DNA from: JAXGXJ01 sp963816155
GTDB lineage: Bacteria > Actinomycetota > Thermoleophilia > RBG-16-64-13
DNA length: 64,000 nt
NCBI GenBank assembly: GCA_963816155.1
Contig: CAWFJE010000004.1
Span: forward strand, 62,001-126,000
Direction of reading: 5' to 3'
A program made the translations under genes and the position numbers. The notes under the pieces were generated by a model. The model worked only from the letters and a program-made list of their open reading frames with translations. It searched no databases and had not been told where the DNA came from. This document shows, piece by piece, positions 17,722 through 26,501 of this stretch (position 1 is its first letter; each line of letters starts with the position of its first letter).

Positions 17722-18095
17722 ATGCGATTCGCTGCCTGGTTCGGCGTGTTGGTGGCGGTGCTGATCGTCGGCGAGTGGATCTTCTTTCTCTCCACGGGAA
17801 GTGTGCCCGAACTCGAAGACGCACCCAGGGAGATCGCCTTCCACATCGCCGCCGAATTCGTCATGGCTCTGGTGCTCCTCGCCGGTAGTATCGGCCTGCT
17901 CCGAAGATGCTCCTGGGCGCGCCTGTGTATCTAGTCGGAGCGGGCACGGTCATCTACTCGGTAGTCAACAGCTCTGGATATTTCGCGCAGCGCGACGACT
18001 GGGCCCTCGTGGCCATGTTCACGGTCTTGCTGGTGTTGACGGTGGGTGCGGCGGCGGTGGTCATTCGCGCGTTGCAGCGCGGTCGCGGTTCATGA
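17722..18095 (+). CDS. Small four-helix membrane protein, split by a one-base frameshift
   Basis: The first frame (17722-17934) begins after a strong GGAAGGAGGAGG and encodes two membrane helices, ending abruptly at LLRRCSWARLCI. A second frame (from 17907 to 18095) continues with VYLVGAGTVIYSV, a conserved-looking loop SSGYFAQRDDW, and two more helices. Joined at about 17924 they give one protein of about 124 aa reading SWARLVYLVGAG. One base missing from the sequence would restore it. The function is unknown; it resembles small actinobacterial membrane proteins of four helices. It could be a real pseudogene or a sequencing error. Confidence 0.65.
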
Positions 18096-18125
18096 CGTGA
18101 CGGTTGCCCTTCGGCCGGTCGCGAC

Positions 18126-18932
18126 CTAGCGGCCAGAGCCGGCCACCGGCGCCGGACTGGTCGCCAGTTCGGCGAGCGCCTCCAGTACCACGGTTGCGGG
18201 TATGGTCAGGCTTGCCCCATTCTCCTCTCGACGACTGCCTTCTCCCATGGTGACGGCCACGTTGATGCCCATCACCCGTCCCTGGTCGTCGGCGAGCGGT
18301 CCTCCGGAGTTGCCCTGGGTGAGGGGTACGTTGCTGCGGATGAGCACTTTGAGATCGGGCAGATTACGGCTGCGTACGTTATCGAGTACCGCGGTGACCT
18401 GCCCCACGGTCACGGGCTGCTTCAGATTGGCGGCTGCGCCGATGGCCACCGCGAGTCCTCCCACCTTCACGTCATCCAGGTCGGAGATGAGGGTCGCCAC
18501 CGGGAGTCCCTCCTCGCGCACGTCGAGGAAGGCCAGGTCGTAGCCAGGCGCCCTTCCGATCACCCGAGCCTGAAGACGGGTGCCGTCCTGCAGGCGGATC
18601 TCTATGGTGTCGGCGGCTCTCCGGTCGTCCACGTCGTCTCCGGACGCGCCTCCCAGCGTGATGACGTGGTCGTTGGTCACCACCAGTCCATCCGAGCGCA
18701 CGATCACGCCTGTGCCCAGACCGATTTCCTGCACCAGCGGCCCTCTGCTGGAGGTCGACCGCACTTCCACCACGCTGGGTAGGAGTACCTCGACCGCCGC
18801 CCTCACGCGGGGGTCGTTGGGGATGGGCGCGGTGGTGTCGGTCGCGAACCCGTCGAGAAGCGTGCAAGCGCCGTCCAGCCCCGCGAAGGCGAGGAGCAGA
18901 AACACCATCAGGGTGGTGAAGATCCGTCTCAT
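18126..18932 (-). CDS. HtrA-like trypsin-family serine protease (no PDZ)
   Basis: This is a secreted or membrane-tethered S1C protease. The triad is visible: His in VTNDHVI, Asp in YDLAFLDV and Ser in QGNSGGPL. The start at 18932 gives MRRIFTTLMVFLLLAF, a signal peptide followed by a possible lipobox (LDGAC). At 268 aa it contains only the protease domain; HtrA/DegP proteins normally carry PDZ domains, so this is a minimal form acting in envelope quality control or in regulated cleavage. Its start codon overlaps the stop of a 16-codon upstream ORF (ATGA) made from tandem copies of the start region itself. Confidence 0.9.
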   Translation of the reverse strand: MRRIFTTLMVFLLLAFAGLDGACTLLDGFATDTTAPIPNDPRVRAAVEVLLPSVVEVRSTSSRGPLVQEIGLGTGVIVRSDGLVVTNDHVITLGGASGDDVDDRRAADTIEIRLQDGTRLQARVIGRAPGYDLAFLDVREEGLPVATLISDLDDVKVGGLAVAIGAAANLKQPVTVGQVTAVLDNVRSRNLPDLKVLIRSNVPLTQGNSGGPLADDQGRVMGINVAVTMGEGSRREENGASLTIPATVVLEALAELATSPAPVAGSGR

Positions 18933-18982
18933 CGCGCAACGCCAGTCCGTCTCATCGTGTAAACGCCAGTTCGTCTCATCGT
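18924..18982. repeat. Tandem 23-24 bp repeat over the protease start
   Basis: Two and a half imperfect units begin at 18924, 18947 and 18971. On the minus strand each contains CGATGAGACG, so the ATG and first codons of the protease gene occur three times, most simply by slippage or unequal crossover. Confidence 0.75.
18929..18979 (-). CDS. Putative 16-aa upstream ORF coupled to protease
   Basis: The ATG at 18979 lies behind TGGAGAG with good spacing, whereas the protease ATG at 18932 has no site of its own. The frame encodes MRRTGVYTMRRTGVAR, two copies of MRRTGV, and its TGA overlaps the protease ATG as ATGA. Translation of the short ORF would deliver ribosomes to the protease start. Whether it is translated is an inference from the layout. 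Confidence 0.4.
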   Translation of the reverse strand: MRRTGVYTMRRTGVAR

Positions 18983-19187
18983 CCACTCTCCAGATACCCA
19001 AGTAGCGGCGGGCAGACTCCCTCTCGTGCCGTGAGGAGTATAAGACGCCGATGAGTAGAGGTGGCGCGCTGTGGGATAATCAGAGCGCAAGTCACTGCCC
19101 TCCACGCGTAGGTCTCGGGATCGCACGCGACCGGAAGGCCCGACCAAGGTGGGCTCCGCTGGGGTGCTCACCACCAAGGGGTTCTGA

Positions 19188-21810
19188 GTGCGCAAGGTCC
19201 ATCAGTTCAGCGTCCATCCGGACATTCCCCCTCGTTTGAGCGGTCTCGTGGATCTGGCGCTCAACCTGCGCTGGACGTGGGATACGCGGTCCTTCAGGGT
19301 CTTCCAGCACCTCGATCCCGAACTGCTCGAGAAGTGCGGGGACAATCCTGTGCTGCTTCTGCGCCGCGTCTCGCGCGAGCGACTGGAAGCCGCTGCCGAG
19401 GACTCCGCCTTCCTCACCCACATGGATGGGGCTCTCGATGATCTGCGCCGCTACCTGGAGGAGCCCGGCTGGTTCCGCGTGAAGTACCCGGAGCTGGATG
19501 ATGTGCGTATAGCGTACTTCTGCATGGAGTACGGCCTGACGGCGTGTCTGCCCATCTATTCCGGTGGTCTGGGAGTCTTGGCGGGCGATCATCTCAAGTC
19601 GGCGAGCGGCCAGGATCTTCCTCTGGTGGCTGTTGGGCTGCTCTACCACCGCGGCTACTTCACGCAGCGACTCGATGAGCAAGGCTTGCAGCACGAGAGC
19701 TATCGGCTGCAGGATCTCAGCACCCTGCCTATCCGCCCGGTGATGGTGCCCAACGACCCCTCCGAAGCTCGCGATCCTCAGGTGACGGGAGCTCTCGGCC
19801 CGAGCCCTCACGGCCCGCGACTGAAGATCTGCGTGGACATGAAGGGCCGGCGGGTGTGGGCCCAGGTCTGGAAGGTCCAGGTGGGCCGCGTACCCCTCTA
19901 TCTGCTCGACAGCAGCCTGCCCGAGAACGACCATGCGGCCCAGCGCATCACCAGTGAGTTGTACGGGGGTGGAAGCGAAGACCGGCTGGCCCAGGAACTC
20001 CTGTTGGGTATCGGTGGGGTGCGGGCGCTCCGGGCCCTCGGCATCCAGCCGCAGGTGTCGCACCTCAACGAGGGTCACGCCGTGTTCTCCAGCCTGGAGC
20101 GCATCCGCGAGCTGATGGTGAGTGAGGGCCTCACCTTCCTCGAGGCGCGGCAGGCGTCGGGGGCCGGCACCATCTTCACCACACACACGCCGGTCTCGGC
20201 GGGCTTCGACCTCTTTTCCGAGTCGCTCATAGAGAGCTACCTGGAGGACTATCTGGCCGAGATGGATATGACCCCGGCTGAGCTCATGCGTATGGGGCGC
20301 GTCGACGGCGACGATGCCGATGAGGAGTTCAACGTGGCCGTGTTGGCCCTGCGCCAGGCTCCCCGCCGTAACGCGGTGAGCCGTCTCCACCGCCGGGTGA
20401 CGTCCCGCATGATGGAGCCGGGCTGGGTGGACTTCCCGCGCTCGGACATGCCCATCACCTCCGTCACCAACGGCGTGCACACGAAGACCTGGGTGTCGGC
20501 GGAGATGGAGTTGCTCTACGACCACTACCTGGGCCCGCGCTGGCGCGAGGACGCCTGTTCGCCCGAGGCCTGGCAGCGGGTGGAGCGCATCCCCGATCTG
20601 GAGCTGTGGCGCTCACACACCCGCCTGCGCGAGCGCTTGGTGGCTTACGCGCGTGAGCAGACCGAGTCACAGGCACAGCAGAATCGCGGCGCCGCGACAC
20701 CCTGGCCCGTCGGGGGGCAGCCACTGCGCTCCGACGCCCTCACCATAGGCTTCGCGCGCCGCTTCGCCACCTACAAGCGGGCCACCTTGCTCTTCCGCGA
20801 CCCGGAACGGCTGAAAGCCATCCTTCTCGACGCTGAGCGGCCGGTGCAGTTGATCCTCGCGGGGAAGGCCCATCCGCGTGATGGAGCCGGCAAGGAGCTC
20901 ATCCGCCACATCCTGGAGTTGGTCCGTTCCGAAGGTTTGTCCGAGCACGTGGTCTTCCTGGAGGACCACGATCTCAGCAAGGCCGCCATGCTGGTGCAGG
21001 GCGTCGACCTGTGGCTCAATACTCCTCGACGCCCCTATGAGGCCTCGGGTACGAGTGGCATGAAGGTGGCCCCCAACGGCGGTCTCAACTTGTCCGTTCT
21101 CGACGGCTGGTGGGCTGAGGGCTATCGACCCGGCGTGGGCTGGGCCATCGGGACGGGGGAGGAGTTCACCCACAGTGAATACCAGGACGAGGCCGATGCC
21201 GAAAGCCTCTATTCTTTGCTGGAGCGCGAGGTGGTGCCCCTCTTCTACGACCGCGATGTGGACGGCATCCCGCGCGGCTGGATCTCCATGATGAAGCATT
21301 CCATCCGGACTCTCTCTCCGGCTTTCTCGGGTGACCGTATGGTCAGGGAGTACGCCGACAGCCTCTACCTGCCCGCTGCGGAGCACTACAAGCGCCTGAC
21401 GGCCGACGGTTGCGCCAAAGCGCGCAGTCTGGCCGCCTGGAAAGACAGGGTGCGGAAGGCTTGGCGCGACGTGCGCGTGACCTCGGTGGAGGAACACGGT
21501 GTGGCCGATCTTCCCGTGGGCACCGAACTGCCCGTGGTCGCCCGCGTGCATCTGGGGCGGCTCGAGCCTTCCGAAGTCGCCGTACAGGCGTACTTACAGC
21601 CGCCTACGCTCCGACGGCACTCTGCGGAACGGGCGGGGCGTCGACCTGGAATGGGTGGCCCGGGATGGTGGCGACCACGTCTACCGGGGCATGGTCCCCA
21701 GTCGGGCCTCGGGCATGCACGGGTACTCCGTGCGCGTTCTTCCTCGCCACGACGACGTGCTCGTACCCCATGAACTGCCGCTCATCGCCTGGGAGAAGGA
21801 AGAGGAATAG
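19188..21810 (+). CDS. glgP: Alpha-glucan (glycogen) phosphorylase, frameshifted near the C-terminus
   Basis: This enzyme releases glucose-1-phosphate from glycogen or maltodextrins using pyridoxal phosphate. It belongs to the DUF3417-containing branch (short N-terminal domain, about 850-870 aa), not the classical 815-aa GlgP. MEYGLTACLPIYSGGLGVLAGD is split here only for brevity: the substrate loop is YSGGLGVLAGD, and the PLP lysine is Lys626 in EASGTSGMK. GTG at 19188 follows AAGGGG. After AVQAY the frame becomes Arg/Pro-rich junk ending at 21773, while the next frame carries RLRSDGTLRNGRG to VRVLPRHDDVLVPHE, the family's true end at 21810. Removing one T at 21594-21595 joins them. Confidence 0.9.
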
Positions 21811-21915
21811 GCTCGTCCGAGCGGACGGGCCCGCGCGGCCCCCGGCCCGCGCGCGGCCGGCGCTCCGGGGGCCGACCGGCAGGGTAAGGGCGACCCCCAT
21901 CGGTGGCCGGTGCGG

Positions 21916-21921
21916 TAGGAT
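21916..21921 (+). promoter_or_regulatory. -10 element for leaderless MFS gene
   Basis: TAGGAT is followed by GCCGCGT and the ATG at 21929. It argues for 21929, and against the ATG at 21920 that overlaps the hexamer. Confidence 0.45.
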
Positions 21922-21928
21922 GCCGCGT

Positions 21929-23275
21929 ATGGGCCACGACGACCTCACGCCACGGACCACCCCCGCATCCCGCGGCGCCGACCGCGGACGTCGGCCGCCG
22001 CGCATGTTCTACGGGTGGTACGTGCTGGCGGCGTCGTTCCTCATCCTGTTCCTGAACGCCGGGAGCCGCTTCATCATCGGGGTGATGGTGAAGCCCATGG
22101 CCGACGAACTCGACTGGACGCGCAGCGCGGTCTCCGCCGCCATCTTCCTCAACTTGGCTGTGTACGCGCTGGCCGTGGTCATCGCCGGCCGCCTGTACGA
22201 CCGCTGGGGGCCCAAGTGGGTCATCGTCGGGTCCACCATCCTCTTCTCGGCCGGCTACGCGCTCATGGCCACCATGACTTCCTTGGGGCAGTTCCTCCTC
22301 TACTACGGTGTGCTCGCGGCGGCCGGGTTCGGCGGCACCACTGTGCCCATGTTCAGTTCGATAGTGGGCAGGTGGTTCGAGAAGCGCAGGGGTCTGGCGG
22401 TGAGCCTGGCCATCGCCGGCAACTGCCTGGGTCAGTTCTTCCTCATCCCGGTCTTCTCGGACATGGTGGTCGTCTCCGGATGGCGTAGCACGAGTCTGTG
22501 GATAGCGGGGCTGGCGCTGGTACTGAATCTGGCGCTGGCCTTCGGGGTCATCCGGGGAGACCCCGCGAGCTTTGGACTGCGGCCCTACGGCAGTCGCCGG
22601 CCCGCCGCTGCCAAGGTCGACGCGGCGCCTGGAGCCCGCTCCGGCGCGCCGTCGGCCGCGCCGTCCTTGGCCGCTGCTCGGCCTCGCGATCTCACCCTGT
22701 CCGAGGCTATGCGCACGCGTTCATTGTGGTTGTTCACCGTGGCCATGTTTGTATGCGGCGGGGGGGATTTCTTCTTGACCACCCACATCGTTCCCATGGT
22801 GACGGACTACGGTCTGTCTGCCGCAGTGGGCGCAAGCATGCTGGCCTGGATCGGGCTCATCAGCCTGGCCGGCATCCTCCTCTTCGGGCCCGCCGCCGAC
22901 GCTATCGGCAACAAGATCCCAATCGCCATCACCTTCGCCATGAGGGTGGTCCTCTTCGTGCTGCTGCTCCAGTTCAAGGGACTCACCTCCTTCTGGGTGT
23001 TCACGCTGGGCATGGGCTTCACCCTGCTCGTGACGGCCGTCCTCACACCCACCTTGGTGGGCTCTCTGTACGGCGTGGCTCACCTGGGATTCATCGCGGG
23101 GTTCATCAACACGGTGCACATGGTGGGCGGGGGACTCTGGACCTACGTGGGGGGCGTGGTCTTCGACAGCACCGGTGACTACGATCTGGCTATCCTGATC
23201 TCCGCCGCGGCGTCCGCCGTAGCCCTTATCTGCACGCTCCTCATCCGCGAGAAGCGCCACCTGCCTCCGGCATAA
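21929..23275 (+). CDS. MFS transporter, OxlT-like (oxalate/formate antiporter branch)
   Basis: This is a 12-helix secondary carrier of 448 aa. The N-terminus MFYGWYVLAASFLILF and the loop RLYDRWGPKWVI (motif A) with GVLAAAGFGGTTVPMFSSIVGRWF are typical of OxlT/monocarboxylate-type carriers, which exchange small organic acids. A long Ala/Pro/Ser loop of about 45 residues joins the two halves. The start is set by the leaderless -10; the much longer open frame reaches back into glgP and is rejected. It is likely a separate transcription unit from glgP. The cargo may be a carboxylate, but sequence alone does not settle it. Confidence 0.88.
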   Translation: MGHDDLTPRTTPASRGADRGRRPPRMFYGWYVLAASFLILFLNAGSRFIIGVMVKPMADELDWTRSAVSAAIFLNLAVYALAVVIAGRLYDRWGPKWVIVGSTILFSAGYALMATMTSLGQFLLYYGVLAAAGFGGTTVPMFSSIVGRWFEKRRGLAVSLAIAGNCLGQFFLIPVFSDMVVVSGWRSTSLWIAGLALVLNLALAFGVIRGDPASFGLRPYGSRRPAAAKVDAAPGARSGAPSAAPSLAAARPRDLTLSEAMRTRSLWLFTVAMFVCGGGDFFLTTHIVPMVTDYGLSAAVGASMLAWIGLISLAGILLFGPAADAIGNKIPIAITFAMRVVLFVLLLQFKGLTSFWVFTLGMGFTLLVTAVLTPTLVGSLYGVAHLGFIAGFINTVHMVGGGLWTYVGGVVFDSTGDYDLAILISAAASAVALICTLLIREKRHLPPA

Positions 23276-23326
23276 GCTCGGCCGCTCGCTCCTCGCGGCG
23301 CCCTACCGCTCCGTGCGGCTCCGTGC

Positions 23327-23344
23327 CGCGCCGCAAGCGGCGCG
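23327..23344. terminator. Hairpin between convergent genes
   Basis: CGCGCCGC and GCGGCGCG form a perfect 8-bp stem with an AA loop, between the MFS stop and the convergent small gene. There is no clear U-tract, so termination is inferred from position. Confidence 0.4.
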
Positions 23345-23353
23345 CGGGAGCTG

Positions 23354-23674
23354 TCAGCGCTCGAACTTGGAGTCGGCGGCGGCAGAACAGCCTTGAATAG
23401 GCGTGTTGCCGTGATCGAGGATGCGCGGGTCGGGATTGTCGAGCATGTCCACAAGCGTCTGTTCGACGTCATCGAGGGTGAGTGAGTAGGCGTAGGGATA
23501 CGTCCCGGCCAGCCGGCAGCCGGTGTTGCGGTCGACGATATGGTAGCAGCCGTAGTCCATGCGGTCGGGGTCGCGGGCGCGTGACTTGCACAGCGCCAAG
23601 CCCATGCTCGTGGCCACGCGGCGGAGCCTGGTCTCGCGTTCTTTGTCGGTGGCTGTATCGCTCTCGTCGGTCAT
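23354..23674 (-). CDS. Small conserved hypothetical protein
   Basis: The 106-aa protein has a charged N-terminus, then RRVATSMGLALCKSRARDPD, a YGCYHIVD strand, and SLTLDDVEQTLVDML. This order (helix, Lys-Ser-Arg loop, tyrosine-rich strands, helix) is familiar from short actinobacterial hypothetical proteins of about 80-110 aa with no assigned role. It has no membrane segment or metal motif; Cys residues at about 28, 42 and 51 are not arranged as a cluster. CGGAGAC precedes the ATG. I cannot assign a function. Confidence 0.65.
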   Translation of the reverse strand: MTDESDTATDKERETRLRRVATSMGLALCKSRARDPDRMDYGCYHIVDRNTGCRLAGTYPYAYSLTLDDVEQTLVDMLDNPDPRILDHGNTPIQGCSAAADSKFER

Positions 23675-23854
23675 GTCTCCGGTCCTCCTGGCAACCGCGG
23701 GGACTCGAGTCCGTCTAGTGACAAACCTATTGTACCGTCCGCATTCGCCCCTCTAACCTGCTGCGAATCCCGGCGGGACCACCGATCCTGACCAATGGCA
23801 CCGACGCGTCGGGCGCGGAATCGGGGCCTCTGTGTCTCGGGCCGCCGCTGGGGA

Positions 23855-23860
23855 TAGAAT
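23855..23860 (+). promoter_or_regulatory. Putative -10 element of hisC
   Basis: TAGAAT lies about 33 nt before the hisC ATG; the -35 is not recognisable. Confidence 0.35.
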
Positions 23861-23892
23861 ACGGGCCACGCAATCGGGCCACGGGAGAGCGC

Positions 23893-24942
23893 ATGATCGA
23901 TTTTCGGGCGAACGTCAAGAGCATGGAGGGCTACGTGCCCGGGGAGCAACCGCTTCCGGGCGCGAAGGTGGTCAAGCTCAACACCAACGAGAATCCCTAT
24001 CCGCCGTCTCCCGAGGTGATGAGGGTCTTACGCGAGTTCGATGGAGAATGGCTCCGTCGCTATCCCGAGCCGGCCGCCAACATAGTTCGTGAGGCCGCGG
24101 CGGGGGTCTACGGCGTCCCCGCGGACTGGATCATGGCCGCCAACGGCAGTGATGAGACGCTGGCCCTTCTGGCCCGGGCGCTTCTCGAGCCGGGCAGGAC
24201 GGTGGCGTATCCCACGCCCACATATTCCCTCTACGTCACGCTCGCGGAGATGCAGGACGCGTCGGTGGTGGAGGTGCCCTACGACGAGGAGTACAACCTG
24301 CCCGTGGAGGGGCTGTTGGCTGTTCAGGCCGACCTGACATTCGTGTGCTCGCCCAACAACCCTTCGGCGACGGTGGCTGCGATCGCCGACCTGGAGAAGC
24401 TGGCGGCGGGCCTGGCCGGGGTCCTGGTGGTGGACGAAGCCTACGCCGATTTCGCGGACGAGAACGCGCTCAGTCTTGTCTCTCGCCACGAGAACGTCAT
24501 CGTGCTGAGGACGATGTCCAAGGCATACTCGCTGGCCGGTCTCCGTCTGGGCATCGGTGTGGCCCAGCCCGGACTGCTTCGGGGACTCGCCAAGATCAAA
24601 GACAGCTACAACGTCGACTCTGTGGCCCTGCGCCTTGGCGCCGCCGCCTTGGCCGATCAGGCGTGGATGAGAGCCAACACCGAGAAGATCAAGGCTTCAC
24701 GGGCGGCTCTCGCCGCGGCGCTGGAGGCGCTCGGCTTCCGGCTGTGGCCCTCGCAGGCCAACTTCGTCATGGCCCGTCCGCCGCTGGGCGACGCCGGCCG
24801 GATGTACCGTGAGCTGCGCGATCGCGGGATACTCGTGCGCTACTGGGACCGTCCCGGCGTGGCGGACAAGCTGCGCATCACTGTGGGGACGGACGACGAG
24901 AACCGGGCGCTCCGTGGAAGCCTTGCGGGACTCGTGGTCTGA
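23893..24942 (+). CDS. hisC: Histidinol-phosphate aminotransferase
   Basis: HisC transfers the amino group of glutamate to imidazole-acetol phosphate in histidine synthesis. The 349-aa fold-type I protein has NTNENPYPPSPEV at its N-terminus, NGSDETLALLAR (phosphate loop), CSPNNPSATV, VVDEAYADF (Asp that contacts the PLP nitrogen), the PLP lysine Lys210 in TMSKAYSLAGLRLG, and the phosphate-binding Arg near the C-terminus (KLRITVG). GGGAG precedes the ATG. It lies far from any other his gene here, so it may instead serve aromatic or other aminotransferase needs, as isolated HisC-like proteins sometimes do. Confidence 0.92.
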   Translation: MIDFRANVKSMEGYVPGEQPLPGAKVVKLNTNENPYPPSPEVMRVLREFDGEWLRRYPEPAANIVREAAAGVYGVPADWIMAANGSDETLALLARALLEPGRTVAYPTPTYSLYVTLAEMQDASVVEVPYDEEYNLPVEGLLAVQADLTFVCSPNNPSATVAAIADLEKLAAGLAGVLVVDEAYADFADENALSLVSRHENVIVLRTMSKAYSLAGLRLGIGVAQPGLLRGLAKIKDSYNVDSVALRLGAAALADQAWMRANTEKIKASRAALAAALEALGFRLWPSQANFVMARPPLGDAGRMYRELRDRGILVRYWDRPGVADKLRITVGTDDENRALRGSLAGLVV

Positions 24943-25078
24943 GGAGTCGGGTCGAGGGCGCTCTGCGAGGCCGCTCCCGCGCCTTCTCGTCGCCGGTCTT
25001 CCGCCGTCCGGTCCCGTCGCGCTACGCTGGACGTGCGGGCACATCCGCGCGACACGGTCAGGAGGGGAGGCGACGACG

Positions 25079-25568
25079 ATGAGAGATCACGATATGGAGC
25101 AGCGGCTGCGCGAACTGGAGACAGCAGGTGAAAGACCTGCTGTTCCATCGGACCGCGGTCAACGTCAACGAAGTGCACGACGAGAAACTCACGCTCGGCG
25201 AACGCATGGCCGACGGGCTGGCCAGCGCCGCCGGAAGCTGGCGCTTCATCGGGGTGTTCCTCGCCTTCCTGTTTGCGTGGATGGCGGTGAACGTCGTCGG
25301 TGCCGTCTACCATTGGGATCCCTACCCCTTCATCCTGCTCAACCTGATCCTGTCTTGCATCGCCGCTCTGCAGGCGCCGGTCATCATGATGAGTCAGAGC
25401 CGTCTGGAGGACAGAGACCGCATCAGGGCCGAGAGTGACTACCAGGTGAACGTGAAAGCGGAGCTACTGCTGGAACATCTCACCACCGAGGTGGAGAACC
25501 TAAAGAGAGGGCTGATCTCGCTGGGGGCGCAGGTGGAGGAGCCCGGCGCGGCTCCCACGGAGTCCTAG
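25079..25568 (+). CDS. DUF1003 membrane protein, frameshifted near the N-terminus
   Basis: The main frame (GTG at 25128 to 25568) encodes the DUF1003 domain: FIGVFLAFLFAWM and a second helix around YPFILLNLILSCIAALQAP, then MMSQSRLEDRDR and a C-terminal helical tail. Upstream, an ATG at 25079 follows GGAGGGGAGG and reads MRDHDMEQRLRELETA in another frame; removing one G at 25127-25128 fuses this to VKDLLFHRTAVNV, a smooth helical N-terminus. I therefore think the gene starts at 25079 and one base is extra. A start at GTG 25128, with GGAG 7-8 nt before it, is the alternative. The role of DUF1003 proteins is not established. Confidence 0.8.
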
Positions 25569-25577
25569 GAACAAGTC

Positions 25578-25616
25578 GCGCCCCAGCCGGCCTCGGGACG
25601 AGGCCGGCTGGGGCGC
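25578..25616. terminator. Strong hairpin between convergent genes
   Basis: A perfect 17-bp stem (25578-25594 with 25600-25616) closes a 5-nt loop, between the DUF1003 stop and the convergent small gene. It can serve both strands. No T-tract follows. Confidence 0.65.
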
Positions 25617-25630
25617 TGCGCTCTGCTGCG

Positions 25631-25912
25631 TTACTCGGCCAGTGCCGCCTCGTCCTCGGGCGTCACCGGTTGCGACTGGATATTGAGCTCCTCCATTGCT
25701 TCCTGGAGGTCCTGATCTTCGAGCTCCTCGGGGGGCATGCCCGTCGATTCCTCGATCTTCTGGGCGTCCTGCTGGCTGAGTTTCACGGCTTTCGAGCCGG
25801 CGCTAGCCGCCAACACCACAGCTCCGCCGACGATGATCCGTCTCCGCCGGACTTTCCTACGGACGCGCCGCCTCATGGCCCGACGGCCGGGGCCGCCCAT
25901 TCCTCTGGGCAT
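25631..25912 (-). CDS. Small basic protein with one membrane helix and acidic C-terminus
   Basis: The function is unknown. The 93-aa protein has an extremely basic N-terminus (many Arg, MRRRVRRKVRRRR), a hydrophobic stretch IIVGGAVVLAASAGSKAV, and an acidic helical tail (QKIEESTGMPPEELEDQDLQ) that slightly resembles SHOCT-type oligomerisation segments. The ATG at 25912 has GGGAG 8 nt upstream. The gene starts 46 bp after the DUF6325-like gene's stop and they are probably one transcript; such pairs of a DUF6325/DUF1269-type protein with a SHOCT-like small protein occur in Actinobacteria. Confidence 0.65.
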   Translation of the reverse strand: MPRGMGGPGRRAMRRRVRRKVRRRRIIVGGAVVLAASAGSKAVKLSQQDAQKIEESTGMPPEELEDQDLQEAMEELNIQSQPVTPEDEAALAE

Positions 25913-25958
25913 GGTGTGTCTCCCTTCGTCGGTTGCGTTACCGTTGAACTGAGTGCTG

Positions 25959-26501
25959 CTAGCCTTCCTCGTCCGCCCGCTCGAGCGCGGCCAATTCCTC
26001 GGCTTCATCCGCCGCGAGCAGACCGAGCATGACCAAGTCGCGCGGACGGATCATGTCGCTGGTGATGTTGAAGCCGCCGGCACGCCAGATGGCGTCGCGC
26101 AGGGGCACGGCCCAATGATGCTCGATGAGCACGAGGGCGATGGCGGAGTCATTGGGGAGGTCTTCGAGGATGTCCGCCCCGGTCTCATCGGAGAAGATCT
26201 CGAGGCCGAGTTCGCCGGCCAGAGCGCCCAATTCGGCTCCGTCCACAAAACCCTCCTCGCCGGCCGCGCCCAGACCGATGAGGGCACCAACCTTGGCGCC
26301 GAATTCCACGGACTCATCTTCGGTGAGATTGGCGATGCGCATGATGTTCATGACGCCCTCGGGGTCCTTGTAGAGGGCCAGGGCGTCGATGACCTTGATC
26401 GCGTTGCTCTCGCGTAGTCTGGCCAGTTCGTCGAGGGCTTCGCCTCTGAATTCCGGGGAGTCAAATCCGATAACGAGTAGCTGTACCGGTCCGATAGCCA
26501 T
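25959..26501 (-). CDS. DUF6325/DUF1269-like protein
   Basis: The protein opens with GPVQLLVIGFDSPEFRGEAL and IKVIDALALYKDPEGVM, the order seen in DUF6325 and DUF1269 proteins (a ferredoxin-like strand-helix-strand followed by a Gly/Ala-rich segment). The Gly-rich segment GALIGLGAAGEEGFVDGAE is followed by DDLPNDS-type text (ILEDLPNDSAIALVLIEHHWAVPL) that completes a second half-domain. It is 180 aa, with AAGGAAG before the ATG. These families are linked to stress-tolerant Actinobacteria but have no known reaction. It precedes the small basic membrane protein in the same direction. Confidence 0.75.
   Translation of the reverse strand: MAIGPVQLLVIGFDSPEFRGEALDELARLRESNAIKVIDALALYKDPEGVMNIMRIANLTEDESVEFGAKVGALIGLGAAGEEGFVDGAELGALAGELGLEIFSDETGADILEDLPNDSAIALVLIEHHWAVPLRDAIWRAGGFNITSDMIRPRDLVMLGLLAADEAEELAALERADEEG

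Noticed and set aside
19092..20525. Long minus-strand reading frame opposite the phosphorylase gene
   Set aside because: High GC makes long antisense frames common; it has no ribosome site or recognisable domain, and its composition is that of a shadow frame.
7362..25130. Programmed ribosomal frameshifting as the reason for the split genes
   Set aside because: The sites lack a common slippery heptamer, stem-loop or stop-codon context, and both directions of shift occur.
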